In this document: positions 23,078 through 34,399 of the stretch, piece by piece
How positions within the stretch are numbered: the first letter of the stretch is position 1
Layout: the number at the start of each line of letters is the position of its first letter
NCBI GenBank assembly: GCA_026874595.1
Contig: CM049317.1
Coordinates: 26,318,401 to 26,382,400, forward strand
Direction: 5' to 3'
Source: Sipunculus nudus
Lineage: Eukaryota; Annelida; Sipuncula; Golfingiida; Sipunculidae
Length of the DNA stretch: 64,000 nt
Position numbers and translations under genes: made by a program
Notes under the pieces: model-generated
Databases searched by the model: none
What the model was told of the DNA's origin: nothing
Seen by the model: only the letters and a program-made list of their open reading frames with translations

Positions 23078-24962
23078 GGGGTGAACCCACCAAGGCAGAC
23101 ACGCATCTCGACACAGCGCGACGCAGACCGACACAGAAATCAGGCGACACACACCGACACTTGGTTGTGTCGGTTTGCGTCGCCTAGTGTGTCGTGAAGT
23201 GTGTCGTGCAGCCAAAATAACAAACAAATTGACCGACACACCCGAGACACACATTGGGGTTCATGACACACAGATTATCGCGTGTTGAACCGGAAGTTGA
23301 ACTCTTTAGATTATCTGTTGCAAGAGTTCGGGCAAAAGCCCAATTCATGATAATGAGGACAGTATAGCCACTAGCCCGAATATAAAAAACTTTCTCAATA
23401 TCATTTTCCAACACATAATACGGTATGTATAATTTGAGAATAAAAGTTATTTTTGCTTGGTTTTCATTATTTGTTCGAACATTCATGATATCCAAAATTT
23501 CTTGTTATGAGATGCGCAATTGAAAGAGAATTGATATAAATATTAAGAAACAAGAAACTGAAACTATGATCTCGAAATCGTTAAGTACAAAAGTACGCGT
23601 TTTATTCCCCTAAAAAGAGAAGGGGACACATGAAACTTTGTCCCCGTTATACTTTGTCCATTTCCCTAAAAAGGGAGGAGGACATACTGCCCCCTTTTCC
23701 CCCACCACCACGAGGCCCATGATTTCTGACGTCCCTGACGTTATTGATGACATCGATACTTTATATTACATATTGCTACCACTCAATTAAATATTGATTT
23801 ATTTTTTAATTTTGTGATCACAGTAGGGCATATATGGGTTTATAATTTCTCAATTTTACCTTTACTTGAATCAAGTGTTAGCGCAACAATTTCCCCAGGT
23901 GCTTATATACCGGCCAAAGCTCCGTTTGTCTAATATTCTTTGAATGATCAATGCCTTAAGGGGGGGGGGGGTAAATGTTCAACAACTGTATACTATTATG
24001 ACATGGAAAAAGCGTATGATTTTCCATACCGAATATGAATTATTGGTGGGAAAGGGGGAGTGCAAAGGGCTAAAACAAGATCATTGTTTTAATTTTCAGT
24101 AGTCTATCCAGTAAATGAGGTTAAGGCAACGGGGTCTGGAAAAGTTTGTACTCCACATATTACGTATTTCAAGTCTTCCATCAAACGACAAACTTGGCTC
24201 ATCCCCTGGTATGCGATTATATCCACCCTAAAGAGGAAGAGCAGTCCCTGCGGTGTTGCTCAGGTTTGTGATTTGTTTTAAAGGACCTGCTTTAAAGGAC
24301 CTGATACATAACATAAAGCTTTTTTATCAGTTTTTTATTAACTGATTTGTTTTTTTTTTATTTATTCAATATCAAGTATAAATGCAGTGAATATGCTGTT
24401 TATTAAAAAAATAAGAAACATTATATATTCAGAACTTTTAAGCAGAAATGCTATACAAAGAAAAATGGAGCGTATCGTCAATACATATCGGATATCGAAT
24501 TGAGTGTATCGCAATACGTATTGTACCTAAATAGGCAGACCGATACCGATCCTAGGCAGGACCGATGCAAGACAACAGAAAATTGTCTCCTGATTGGCTG
24601 GAAGTGACCTTGACATTGACCCACTCACTCCACGTAGTGCTGCGTGTCGGTATGTGCCGTGAAAAGTGCGTCGCACGTCCAGTTCCACTGCACGATCCGT
24701 GTCGAGTTGTGTCGAGAAGAAACCGACGCAACCCGACACGCGTTTTTATCGCACGACAAATCGAACATGTTCGATCGTGTCGCAAGGCCCGCGATGCAAA
24801 GCCGATACACTTCTTGTGTCGTGTGCTTCTCCGTGATGTGTCGTGTGAGCTGGTCCACTGCCACGACACAGGCGGACGTCGCGACACACTGGACGTCATC
24901 TGTGTCGTAAAGCGTGTCGAGAGACGTGTTAGGACGTGTGTCGGCTTTGGTGGGTTCATCCC
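23078..24962. mobile_element. Non-autonomous DNA transposon with TIRs and CGACAC-rich subterminal regions
   Basis: The left end reads GGGGTGAACCCACCAAGGC and the right end, reverse-complemented, reads GGGATGAACCCACCAAAGC; both continue with GACAC. Inward of the TIRs, both ends are packed with CGACAC on the left and GTGTCG on the right (about 23100-23280 and 24640-24945), in opposite orientation. Such subterminal motif clusters are typical transposase-binding arrangements. The interior (23300-24600) has no recognisable transposase, so this is probably a deletion derivative of a larger element. Flanks TAAAG and GTAAG hint at, but do not prove, a short target duplication. Overlapping short reading frames at 24527-24992 on both strands are by-products of the GTGTCG repeats. 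The superfamily is unassigned. Confidence 0.8.
23958..23971. repeat. Poly(G) tract
   Basis: An uninterrupted G-run inside the DNA transposon interior. Confidence 0.85.
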
Positions 24963-25365
24963 GTAAGTTAATAACCGCATTGATTGCTTCAAAACCTCAG
25001 CTAACGTTGATAACCATGACCCTCAAACTAATAAAGTATCCTAGCTTGTCGATGAATAAGGTGATAAAAACAGTTTAAGGGTTCTTACATATCTATGTAT
25101 GCGTCATATATTTTCATGCTTTTAAGTACCTTGTCAATGCCTTTCCATGATAAATAGATAGACAGATAAGTATGTAGATAAATGTGTTCGATTTGTTCTT
25201 TTACGCTGTCCTTTATCTTTCCTGTTTTATAAACAGGGGTCTAATGGGCAGCGCCGTCTTTCGCTTGTTAATAAAATTATCATCTGATAAACAAATGGAG
25301 TCTCTGTCAGTAATGATCATATCCTATGAACAACTAAGAGTACATGTACATGTCCAAGGCTTATT

Positions 25366-25415
<50 letters not shown>

Positions 25416-26169
25416 GGCCTTTCCTTTGATATATTATGAACCCCGCGCACCAGTTTGATCAGAAAGCTAGTTTGCGAAAAAACCGTAAATAAAACCGCGG
25501 CAAACTTTAACCTGAACACAGAAAGACTCACATGTGTTTGACCTGTTAATTCTACATATTAAAACAATTTTGTTCACAGCGGTAACCACATCAATTGGTC
25601 GAAATCCGAAGGAGCTCTCTCTGATAGAGAGGATTAAACGTTTCAAGACCGCGGCGACTCATCCTGGGACTTTACAGAGGTCAGTCAGACACTTCGAGTC
25701 CCGAAGTGACTCGACAAAATAGGTAACAAAAACGTCCACTGGTATGGTGATTAAATCGTTTATTGCAGCGGCATCTGTGGAATGAGAATCGGTAGACGGG
25801 AGCAAGGGTAATTTCTAGCACCGTTTTGGGACTGTGCAATACAAGAGGCTATGAAAAAGACTAACTAGTCCAATATAATGCCAACTGACTCGTGTATTCA
25901 GTGCAATGAATATCAACGAATTTGGTGAAACAGGGGTTTTCTTTCATGTCCTGCCTAAAAAGATAATGTGTGATAGGAGAGAATTACTGACTCATTTTGT
26001 GTCAATGCGGCCGTGTCCTCGTTAAGGGCAGTTTTGCAATGTAACATAGACAAACCATGTCAGCTTTTAAAGTGAGATTCCACAACAAAGTAGGGTTTGG
26101 TGCTTCGGAAATTACTGTCTGACATCACCTCAGAATTCAAAGAGGTACTAGTTAGTAAAGATCTAGGGA
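24963..26169. other. No gene seen
   Basis: Contains a (TA)n tract at 25369-25414. The opening at 25534-25722 has no recognisable domain, though it could be an outlying part of the gypsy relic that follows. Confidence 0.35.
25369..25414. repeat. (TA)n microsatellite
   Basis: Uninterrupted TA dinucleotides. Confidence 0.95.
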
Positions 26170-26700
26170 CATTCATGGCGTCAAACGCATTGTCGGTGTA
26201 GCAAACTACATCGAAATGTTCTTACCACACCCAGGGGACATGATTGAACTACTCGACCAATTCACGGAATGGAATTTCAAGCAGACATTTGTGCATAACG
26301 AAACAAGGTTAAAAGGCTCTTCTGACGTACTTTAATACAACAAAACCGACAACCCTGGAGTGTGATTCCTCGAGCACCGTGCTGTACTGACGCAAAATGG
26401 GCGGTCAGTAACTATTACCGCAAAAAAACTAACAATTACCGAACAGAACTATGCCGGTATGAAAGAGGACCTTCTCGCAATTGCTTTCGGCATGGTTTCC
26501 ATCAGTTATCATATTATGGCCGCCATGTAACTCTTGAGAGGGACCATTAACTTAACGAAATAATATGCCGCAAACCTAGAAATAACAGAGAATGCTCTTC
26601 GGGCTACAGCATTATCGGCATACAGTTACGTACAAGAAAGCCACAAATTTTACACTGTTGATGCTTTATCTCGTGTCCTAGCGGAAAAGTAACAATAAAT
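26170..26700 (+). mobile_element. Ty3/gypsy pol relic (RT-RNase H connection and RNase H)
   Basis: In shifting plus-strand frames: VKRIVGVANYIEMFLPHP and GDMIELLDQFTEWNFKQTF (the connection region following RT), YNKTDNPG, then CDSSS-like and QNG-like RNase H segments, YYRKKTNNYRTELCRYE, FRHGFHQLSYYGRHVTLERD (matching the FHQYIYGRHVTVExDH motif of metazoan gypsy elements), QRMLFGLQHYRHTVTYK and the remnants of the A-D-A-L-S-R motif near 26650. Many stops and frameshifts are present. No LTRs were recognised around it. Confidence 0.7.
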
Positions 26701-27468
26701 AGCTAAACAAGGAACAGTGGAGCCTCGCGTATCAGCCAAGCACTAGTTGCAACTACGCCTATTACCGTCTTTAATCCGGCCCGGCACTGAGAGATGTACC
26801 TGACATAGTTGCTTAAACTCGTCAGTCTTAGATGGATAAAACAAGTAGCTGTATATCATAAGAATATCATCGAATAGAATTGTGAATGCGCACACTGTGT
26901 GTATTGTTAGGAATTATGTAAAAAAAAAGAGGTAAATTTAGAGAGGCTTTATGTTGCGAAATTACTGGAGCGATTTTGGGACATATGCGGTCACTCGTTA
27001 TTCATATGTACCATGCTAAATACGCCTGCCGAGGATATACCGTATTTTACTCAATTAAATGTTATCCTCACAAAGCCTTTTTTCAGGATGTGTTTTTTTT
27101 TCTGGATTTTCTTGCCTTCGGTCTCAATAGCCAAAGAGGGTTTCATGAGAGGGCCGAATGGTGAATGGTTATATGCTCATTCGCGGTCACAGGTCCACAA
27201 CAATCCCATTGATCCCAATATCCATCATAACGCCTCTAAAGGACAGTTCCTACCTAAAAAAAGTAAAGGGTTTAAGTCAAGTGCTAAACAAAGATCGCAT
27301 AACCCAGCGATCAATGCGAGGACTTTTCATATGGGTCAACATTTGGTTACCAGTAACCAGTCACGCGACCACCTTTTGATACACTGCATTGAGGTTTACA
27401 GGTGTGTTTATATAACTTCACACGTATCTTTCAATGATAACCATGGCTTTAATAATTTGGCTAATTTA

Positions 27469-27499
<31 letters not shown>

Positions 27500-28151
27500 C
27501 TTTTAAAGGAAGCCCTACAATTTAAATGCAATTGGGGTGCGGGTTTGGTTTGGTGGGACGCAAACATTCTTCTGGGATACACAATCTCAAGGGACGTTGA
27601 AACATAAGCACATCCTATCAGTTCATCTTTAAACTGATATGGATTCCATTAGCAAACTAAACACTGTAGTCGAAGCCTACACATCTCTGCCAGTATCTCT
27701 TTGATATTCATTTGTTCATGTGCACACGTTTCGTATATAAACACTGTAACGCTTCAGTAACACGAGTTCACCTGGCGGTCGGCAGAACGATTGCATACAA
27801 ATGGGTAGCGTCTCCGCGGGGACAAAAAAAGAAGGTTCACTCATATGTTGTGGGAAACTGAATCAACTATAAGAAAGTTAATGACAGCTGGGTAAAACAT
27901 TGGTCTCAAGGCCAATAACTCTTTCTCAAAAACCTTTTTAAAGTGAATCAAATTTAGTGACGAGTTTTTTAATTAATGAATACCAAGAATAGACCCGTTC
28001 ATACACGTCTAGGTATTACGATGTCCTGCTAATTTATTGGTCAGAGTTGAGTTAACTAGCTACTTCCCACTTATTTTGAGGGCTACATGAATCGTTTTTC
28101 ACCAGAGATCATTCTCGGTGCATATTGTACATGAAAGCATACGTTCCAACA
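26701..28151. other. No identified gene
   Basis: A plus-strand frame at 27013-27525 contains KEGFMRGPNGEWLYAHSRSQ and then runs into a (TA)n tract. It may be a decayed coding piece, possibly downstream of the gypsy relic, but no domain is recognisable. Confidence 0.3.
27467..27491. repeat. (TA)n microsatellite
   Basis: Short uninterrupted TA run. Confidence 0.9.
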
Positions 28152-28421
28152 TAATTCCCTGTCGCATTGAACATCATTTGGCAGGTCGAAAGACCGAAAG
28201 AATAGTTCTGAGTGGAACGATAATAAAGGATTCTTAAGGAAAAAATCAGCAGTGCTTTAATTTCAATTAAGTAACATAGTTTCATCTTATTCAATTCATT
28301 TGTTTTGAAATAGTGCATATATACCTTTAATGTGGCTTATAACCCAAGGGAATCGATGATATGCCTTCTAAAATATGCATGACATTACCGTTTTTGCAGA
28401 CTTCGTTTGATAACATTGTTA
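28152..28421 (+). repeat. Source copy of a 270 bp duplicated segment
   Basis: Nearly identical to 30641-30906 in the same orientation, with a few substitutions and small indels. This copy has no flanking direct repeats, so it looks like the donor. Confidence 0.85.
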
Positions 28422-29160
28422 GCTGCCAGATGGCGCTATTAGTTCAACACTAGATTCAGGACATTTTGAACAGTTTTCTTGTGTTTACGTCTATTTTTGC
28501 CTTGTATGAAATTTATGAGATGAGACTTAACCAAATTGCCTGTTTATTATCGTCATCTTTACCGTTACAAGGAAAGAAGAAATAAGGTTATTATACTGTG
28601 ATAATAACCTGTTCAGCTTCAAACCGATTTTGCAAACAAAGAGTACCAATTAGACTATTACAGAATCGTTTCACAAATTATACAAGAGAACATGCAGAAT
28701 GTGTCTTAATCCTTGGAGACCTGCAAAAATTAAAATTTATCTCGTTCCATTTGATATACTTTATTTTATTGTATGTATAACTTGCCTCAATAGAAGCCAA
28801 ATAATCAATTTTGGTACGAATATATAGTTTTCCAAGAACTGTTAAACTACTAAATAAATGCGATGTCTATCATTTTACAAACATAAACAACACACATAGT
28901 TTTTGTATAGTTTACTGTATTTCTCTACATCTACGAAATTTTTCAATTCGTTAAGCTCATAGTGTCTGCTAATTGTTTAAGCGATTGCTGGTATTTGATT
29001 GCGAGGCTTCTTTACTATAGCTCAGACATATAGTTGTGTTTCGTCAAAGAATTGACAGTCAATGATTTAGAATTTAATCTAACAATATTAGGTAACGGTA
29101 CAATGCGAAAACGTTTCCAAGACAAACTTAATATATGACCATTTACCATAATTTAACAAT
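28422..29160. other. AT-rich, no gene seen
   Basis: No supported coding or structural feature. Confidence 0.4.
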
Positions 29161-29684
29161 CTGATGACTCGAAGAAAATTGTTGAGATCTATATTTTCTG
29201 TTGGTAACAGGTAAAGAAATAAGGTCAAGATAGGAGGAAATATGGTGAAAATATGAAGATGCAGAAGTTGTAATCTACAGCTGTTCATATGAAGAACATG
29301 GTATTTCCATTATGATACTAGCAGTTAAGCACATCTGATGACTCTAAGAAAATTGTTGAGATCTATATTTTCTGTTGGTAACAGGTAAAGAAATAAGGTC
29401 AAGAAAGGAGGAAATATGGTGAAAATATGAAGATGCAGAAGTTGAAATCTACAGCTGTTCATATTAAGAACATGGTATTTCCATTATGATACTAGCAGTT
29501 AAGCACATCTGATGACTCTAAGAAAATTGTTGAGATCTATATTTTCTGTTGGTAACAGGTAAAGAAATAAGGTCAAAATAGGAGGAAATATGGTGGAAAT
29601 ATGAAGTGGCAGTAGTCGTAATCTACAGCTGTTCAAATTAAGAACATGGGATGTCCATTATGATAATAGCAGTTTAGCACATCT
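29161..29684 (+). repeat. Tandem array, 3 x 174 bp
   Basis: Units start with CTGATGACTC at 29161, 29335 and 29509, an exact 174 bp period. The first two are almost identical; the third is more diverged and ends near 29684. No coding potential. Confidence 0.95.
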
Positions 29685-30612
29685 TTTTCCTATTATCTAA
29701 GGATTTAGCGTAAACTTTAAATCGGATATAATAATTAGATATGTTAATTTATAATACAAACAATGATTTTCCAAAATGTAATTCCCATTTAGTTTATATA
29801 ATTATATAGAAACATGTTAATTACATATTGCAACTGAAATATAATATTTTAAATTGTGGTCTAATGGCTGTTTAATTTTTAAGTGATATCTGCAGGGACA
29901 AAAGTTGTCCAGTCTGTGCTCTGATGGAGTTAAACAAATGATGGTAACCCTATCGAACGAATTGTAACACAATTAGATGTAACTCGATAGGATGGTGATG
30001 GTGCGAGATGCTGCAATATTTGAGGATAATCATTGGATCATGTTTTTATCAAATATTTTATCTTCAGATGTCAATAGTAAACAGTAATCAGCTGTCTTGA
30101 TATGTTATTTTATTTGGTATGAGATAAATTATTTCAATAATACATATTAGAGCAGTATTGAATTAATTATTATAAATTGTTTAAATTAATTACATGTCAA
30201 GCGTTTTATGACCTTGATTGAAGAATGCCTGTACTGTCTATGGTTAATGGCCAAATATTCAATATGAGATTCGGAATTCCCATTTAGCAAACATGCCTAG
30301 TCAAATTATGTACTTTGTATGATCTTCTAACTATATAGGAATTATCAATTCCAGCATTGTTTCCTTAACTGTATGATATGTACCTTAAGAAGGGAAAATA
30401 TAACACGCCTAACAAATACACACATATAAAGGGATATTTAGGATATGTCAGTTAGCCTTATGATTTGAAAATCCCTTTGCTCGATTTGTAACCTATCATG
30501 TGAATGCCCGTGTCATTTGTGTTACGGGTAATCATAATGTAGTAAGTTATAAGTTAAAATGAATTATGTTTTGCTTTGCCTCTTGGCGTATCGAAAAAGC
30601 CTTTATCTTGAG
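29685..30612. other. AT-rich, no gene seen
   Basis: No supported feature. Confidence 0.4.
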
Positions 30613-30934
30613 GAAATTTATAAATGACCTATATATAAGAAATTCCCTGTCGCATTGAACATCATTTGGCAGGTGGAAAGACCGAAAGAATAGTTCTGAG
30701 TGGAACGATAATACAGGATTCCTAAGAAAAAATCAGCAGTGCTTTGATTTCAATTAAGTAACATAGTTTCATCTTATTCACTTAATTTATTTTGAAATAG
30801 TGCATATATACCTTTAATGTGGCTTAAAACCCAAGAGAATCGATGATATGCCTTCTAAAATATGCATGACATTACCGTTTGCGGACTTCGTTTAATAACA
30901 TTGTTATGAAATTTATAAATGACCTATATATAAG
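30613..30934 (+). repeat. Templated 266 bp insertion flanked by 27 bp direct repeats
   Basis: The segment 30641-30906 copies 28152-28421. It is flanked by identical 27 bp direct repeats at 30613-30639 and 30908-30934 (beginning GAAATTTATAAATGACC). This suits insertion of copied donor DNA at a staggered break whose ends were filled in. No terminal inverted repeats or poly(A) tail are present. Confidence 0.85.
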
Positions 30935-31545
30935 TAATTGAGAAACATTTAAAGTATAAATTATAAAGCGTTGTCTTTGGATTCTTACAAAATACATATT
31001 TCCCGACGTAAGCAAGTTTCAAGTGACTAGTAAACTATAATAATACACTTTAAACCATGCACAGTTTGCATTTGATATATATATATATATATATGTATAT
31101 GTATATACATATATTTACATATAGATATATAATTCCAGTAAGGAATGTCTTTTCCAATCTTGGGATATATAGTCTGATTGAAACGGTTGTTTTAAAAAAA
31201 ATTGCGCATATGCTATGTCGCCTGTATTGACAAATACATAAAATTCCTCATGTTCTAACGGTGTATGACAAACCTTAGCAATCTGACACCATAATAGAAA
31301 TGCCTGTAGTTCGGAAATAGTACCTATCTGATAATACATATTATTTGACCTTATAAAGGTCCAAACCTAATAAATTATAAACCTAAAACCGTTATGCTTA
31401 TGTAGATGGCAAGTCATACAAAGAAATGCAAATTTTCTGAAAGAAATAATTAAAGTTTTCAATTTTCATGTGTATGCTAATCCACTTAATTTCATAATCC
31501 ACTAGGTCAAAAATATAGCATTATTAAATATAGCAGTATCTGCAG
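30935..31545. other. AT-rich, no gene seen
   Basis: Contains a (TA)n-type tract at 31075-31130. Confidence 0.4.
31075..31130. repeat. (TA)n imperfect microsatellite
   Basis: A TA run followed by interrupted TATG/TACA repeats. Confidence 0.9.
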
Positions 31546-31602
31546 TTTTCCTTCGAAGACCTTGCTATATGCCTTCCTCCAAGCCGGCGGACTGCGGAAT
31601 CG
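31546..31602 (+). CDS. Isolated exon similar to exon 2 end of the 44.66 kb model
   Basis: A 57 bp phase 1-1 candidate exon after ATCTGCAG and before GTAAAC. It reads FLRRPCYMPSSKPADCGI, which aligns with GACIMPLNEQADCGT at the end of exon 2 in the 44660-45701 model; both have C-x-M-P-x5-A-D-C-G followed directly by the donor. This suggests a duplicated exon or a second damaged gene copy. The acceptor tract is weak, and no neighbouring exons were recognised, so it may be an orphan remnant. Confidence 0.35.
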
Positions 31603-33647
31603 GTAAACTTTCATTTACATTCAATACAGCCCATTTATAGTTCATGTTACTTGTTCAAATCCGTACCCATTTCACGATGTTTTAGGTTATGACATATATT
31701 TTGATGGTATTAGAGTCTGATTGTATTAGAATTTTAATCGTGTGTTCCATAAAATGGCGTTCGTAAGATAATAAGCTTTATGAACATTTCCTAGCTTTTT
31801 TTACAATTGAACATATATCGTTATTCCGAATAGGCTATATCGGCTTATTTCAATAGATAACACCTCATTTTTTTGCTGTTGTGCATTACATGAATTGATA
31901 TTTTCTACTGCTAGATAACGTTATTGACCTCCCAGAGGCTGGGTGCACATGAGGTGTCACCATAACTCTCGGTGTAGATACATACGGAAGAATAGGAATC
32001 ATGAAGATGTACTTCCGCTGTGGAGGTTCCAGAAAAGAACCGCTTCAACTTGGAAAATACGGATTTCCTCATAACACTTTGCTATGTAAACACATATAGT
32101 TACTTAAATTGTTGTTAAACACATTAGATATAATATCATGTTTTTTTTTTGGGTTTTTCAGAGTTTTCATCGTCTTACAGAAGGAGACAAAATCATGAAA
32201 AATGAAGTATCATCTTTGGAATGACAAGGCTTAGTAGGTTCGTGCTTCCAGACTTTTTGTTCAGCGGCCATGCTTTTGAGAGTGCCGTGCGATATAAGGT
32301 AATGTCTGTGAACAATTAAGCTTTACCTGCTTCATAGTCTTTTCTTGTGTTTTACCTAACAAGGCCATCATCAGATAACTTTTTACTTGTTCCACACGCG
32401 GCATATTTTCCTTTGTTCTAACTGTACGTTCAAATCTGCTTGCATCACAGGGTCATGAAAAGTGACCATGCACGTGTAGTTGCATGGTGACTTTCCAAAT
32501 ATGGCAAAGAATTGGTAGGTAGCCAAAAAAATGACACGCGTGACCTTCGATCAAGCAGGCGGGGCATGTGGAACAAATCAGTTATAGCCCAATGAAATGT
32601 AAAGCAAGCCATGAGATTTGCTTGGCTTGTGTCAATTATGGCAGGCGAGCCGTTAAGGCGTTAAAGGCTATAACCAATACAAAGTTGTATTAATTTTATA
32701 AATGTTGATTGAATTGTCCAGTTATTTAAACATATTATATAGAAATGTCAATATACTGATTGTAGATCTTTGCTTTGTGAATGGAAAATAACCCTTTAGA
32801 TGTCTTATTTATACATTTTTCAATTTTCTTGAAAAATAAAAGAATGTTTAGTCTTTCATTGTGAATTAAGGCAACATGTCACAATTTTTTTTAATCCCAG
32901 CCTTTACAAATGGCAGTTTTGAGTAAAAGCAAATAAGAAAAAGATTTCCGATATTATTTTAACATATGAAGTATTTTCTTACATATGCTTAAGGTTTCTG
33001 CAAATGCATCATAAGAAACTTTTGGGGCGGAGGAACAATCCTGAGAGACCTGTGCAAATTTTCAGATATTCAGGTATGATCGTGTCCATAACCAGGTTAT
33101 GCTTCCTTAAGTTAACATAGAGATAATTGTAATTAAACATATGTTACCAAAACGTTTGTCAGGCCACGAATAACAGTGGTATGAAGACTGTTATCTTGTT
33201 TTATCGAGCCAGCAGTGTTATTTGTTTCTGTGTTATTTGAATATTGAATAAATGATCATAAACTAAAGACAATCGTGACGTGAATAAATTAGGATGACCT
33301 TGCCGGAATTTTAAAGAAATTATTCTATTAAGCGATCGTGACAGATATAACCCCATTCTGAATCGTACAAAACAGTTTTACATGTTTAACAAAAGCAGCC
33401 AAGAATTTCTGCTATGAAATGATGTACCGTTACAATGGCTTGCCTTAATCATTGCAATGAATTGGGCTGGAAATGACCCCTTGCAATAAATAAATGCACT
33501 TTTAATTAAGATATAAAGACAGTAAAATGTGCATTAAACTCTCCCTTTCAGATGTGAAAATTATAGATTAGAAATTATTGCAGATTTGTCTGGATAACAA
33601 TTCGCCAGCGCTTGCGGGCCTTCCCTGGAAGAAAATATGTAATGCTG

Positions 33648-33649
<2 letters not shown>
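31603..33649. other. No gene seen
   Basis: Any downstream exons for the 31546 candidate were not recognised. Confidence 0.35.

Positions 33650-33688
<39 letters not shown>
33650..33688. repeat. (TA)n microsatellite abutting an LTR
   Basis: The run ends exactly where the LTR begins with TGTAACAGG. Confidence 0.95.
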
Positions 33689-33691
<3 letters not shown>

Positions 33692-34131
33692 AACAGGTGC
33701 CCCTTTTCATTGTGTGCACAAGTCTTACATAAGTCTGTTTTATTGTGTGACACGGGCGTAACTCGTGTTGCAGCGGCCTCGCCTGGCCGGGGTTGCGGGC
33801 TCGGTTAAATTCGGCTTATACATTTTAAAGGACTGTGACATTGGTGGTATCCAGGTACTGTGCACTTTGTTTATTGTGTTGTGTGATTGTATTTATTTGC
33901 TGTTATACTGTTGTTGTACTGTGTAATTGTATTGATTTAGTGTATTGTGTATTGGGGTTGTTTTGGGAATAAATTATAGTTATTTGTAACAAAAAAAAAA
34001 TCCACTGAAATCTTTGTTCATTCCCCTGGACGTTTCGCGCTGCCTAGTTTTGCAGAATCTGTTTTTTGTCTCCATAACAGGATTTGGGCTCGTCACAACC
34101 ATGTGATATGTTGATATTAGGTTACGTAATA
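33689..34131 (+). mobile_element. 5' LTR, plus orientation
   Basis: Begins TGTAACAGG after a (TA)n tract and ends GGTTACGTAATA. From 33812 to the end it matches the reverse complement of 52412-52093, including CGGCTTATACATTTTAAAGG, GGTGGTATCCAGGTACTGTG and the AATAAA signal at 33968-33973. Its first ~120 bp do not match the other LTR, so the U3 region is replaced or deleted. A primer-binding-site-like sequence follows 6 bp after the end, marking this as a 5' LTR. Confidence 0.8.
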
Positions 34132-34137
34132 TAAAAT

Positions 34138-34155
34138 TGTGGGCTCGTCCGAGGG
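34138..34155 (+). promoter_or_regulatory. Probable primer-binding site, tRNA-Pro-like
   Basis: TGTGGGCTCGTCCGAGGG sits just after the LTR and matches 14 of 18 bases of the known proline-tRNA primer-binding site (TGGGGGCTCGTCCGGGAT). Confidence 0.6.
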
Positions 34156-34195
34156 GCTTAATAGTTTTGGAAATTTATAAGGCCTTGACTTAGAC

Positions 34196-34325
34196 ACATT
34201 GTTTACAATACATTGTTTACAAGATTACACATTGTTTACGATACATTGTGTACAAGATTACACATTGTTTACAATACATTGTTTACAAGATTACACATTG
34301 TTTACATTACATTGTTTACAAGATT
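34196..34325 (+). repeat. 33 bp tandem repeat in the retroelement leader, about 4 copies
   Basis: The unit is ATTACACATTGTTTACAA then TACATTGTTTACAAG; four near-identical copies lie between the primer-binding site and the presumed gag start. Confidence 0.9.
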
Positions 34326-34363
34326 TATCTCAGTGGTTTGTTGTTATTGTTTTAACATTTTAA

Positions 34364-34398
34364 CATGGCATATTTCAAACCTGAGACATATGATGGGA
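34364..34398 (+). pseudogene. Possible gag start, truncated
   Basis: After the leader an ATG opens MAYFKPETYDG, the kind of N-terminus seen in some gypsy Gag proteins. Within about 40 bp the sequence passes into the minus-strand pol relic, so only the start remains. Identification rests on position. Confidence 0.35.
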
Positions 34399-34399
34399 T

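Noticed and set aside
24527-24992. Overlapping frames on both strands rich in Arg and Cys
   Set aside because: They are by-products of dense GTGTCG repeats in the transposon end.
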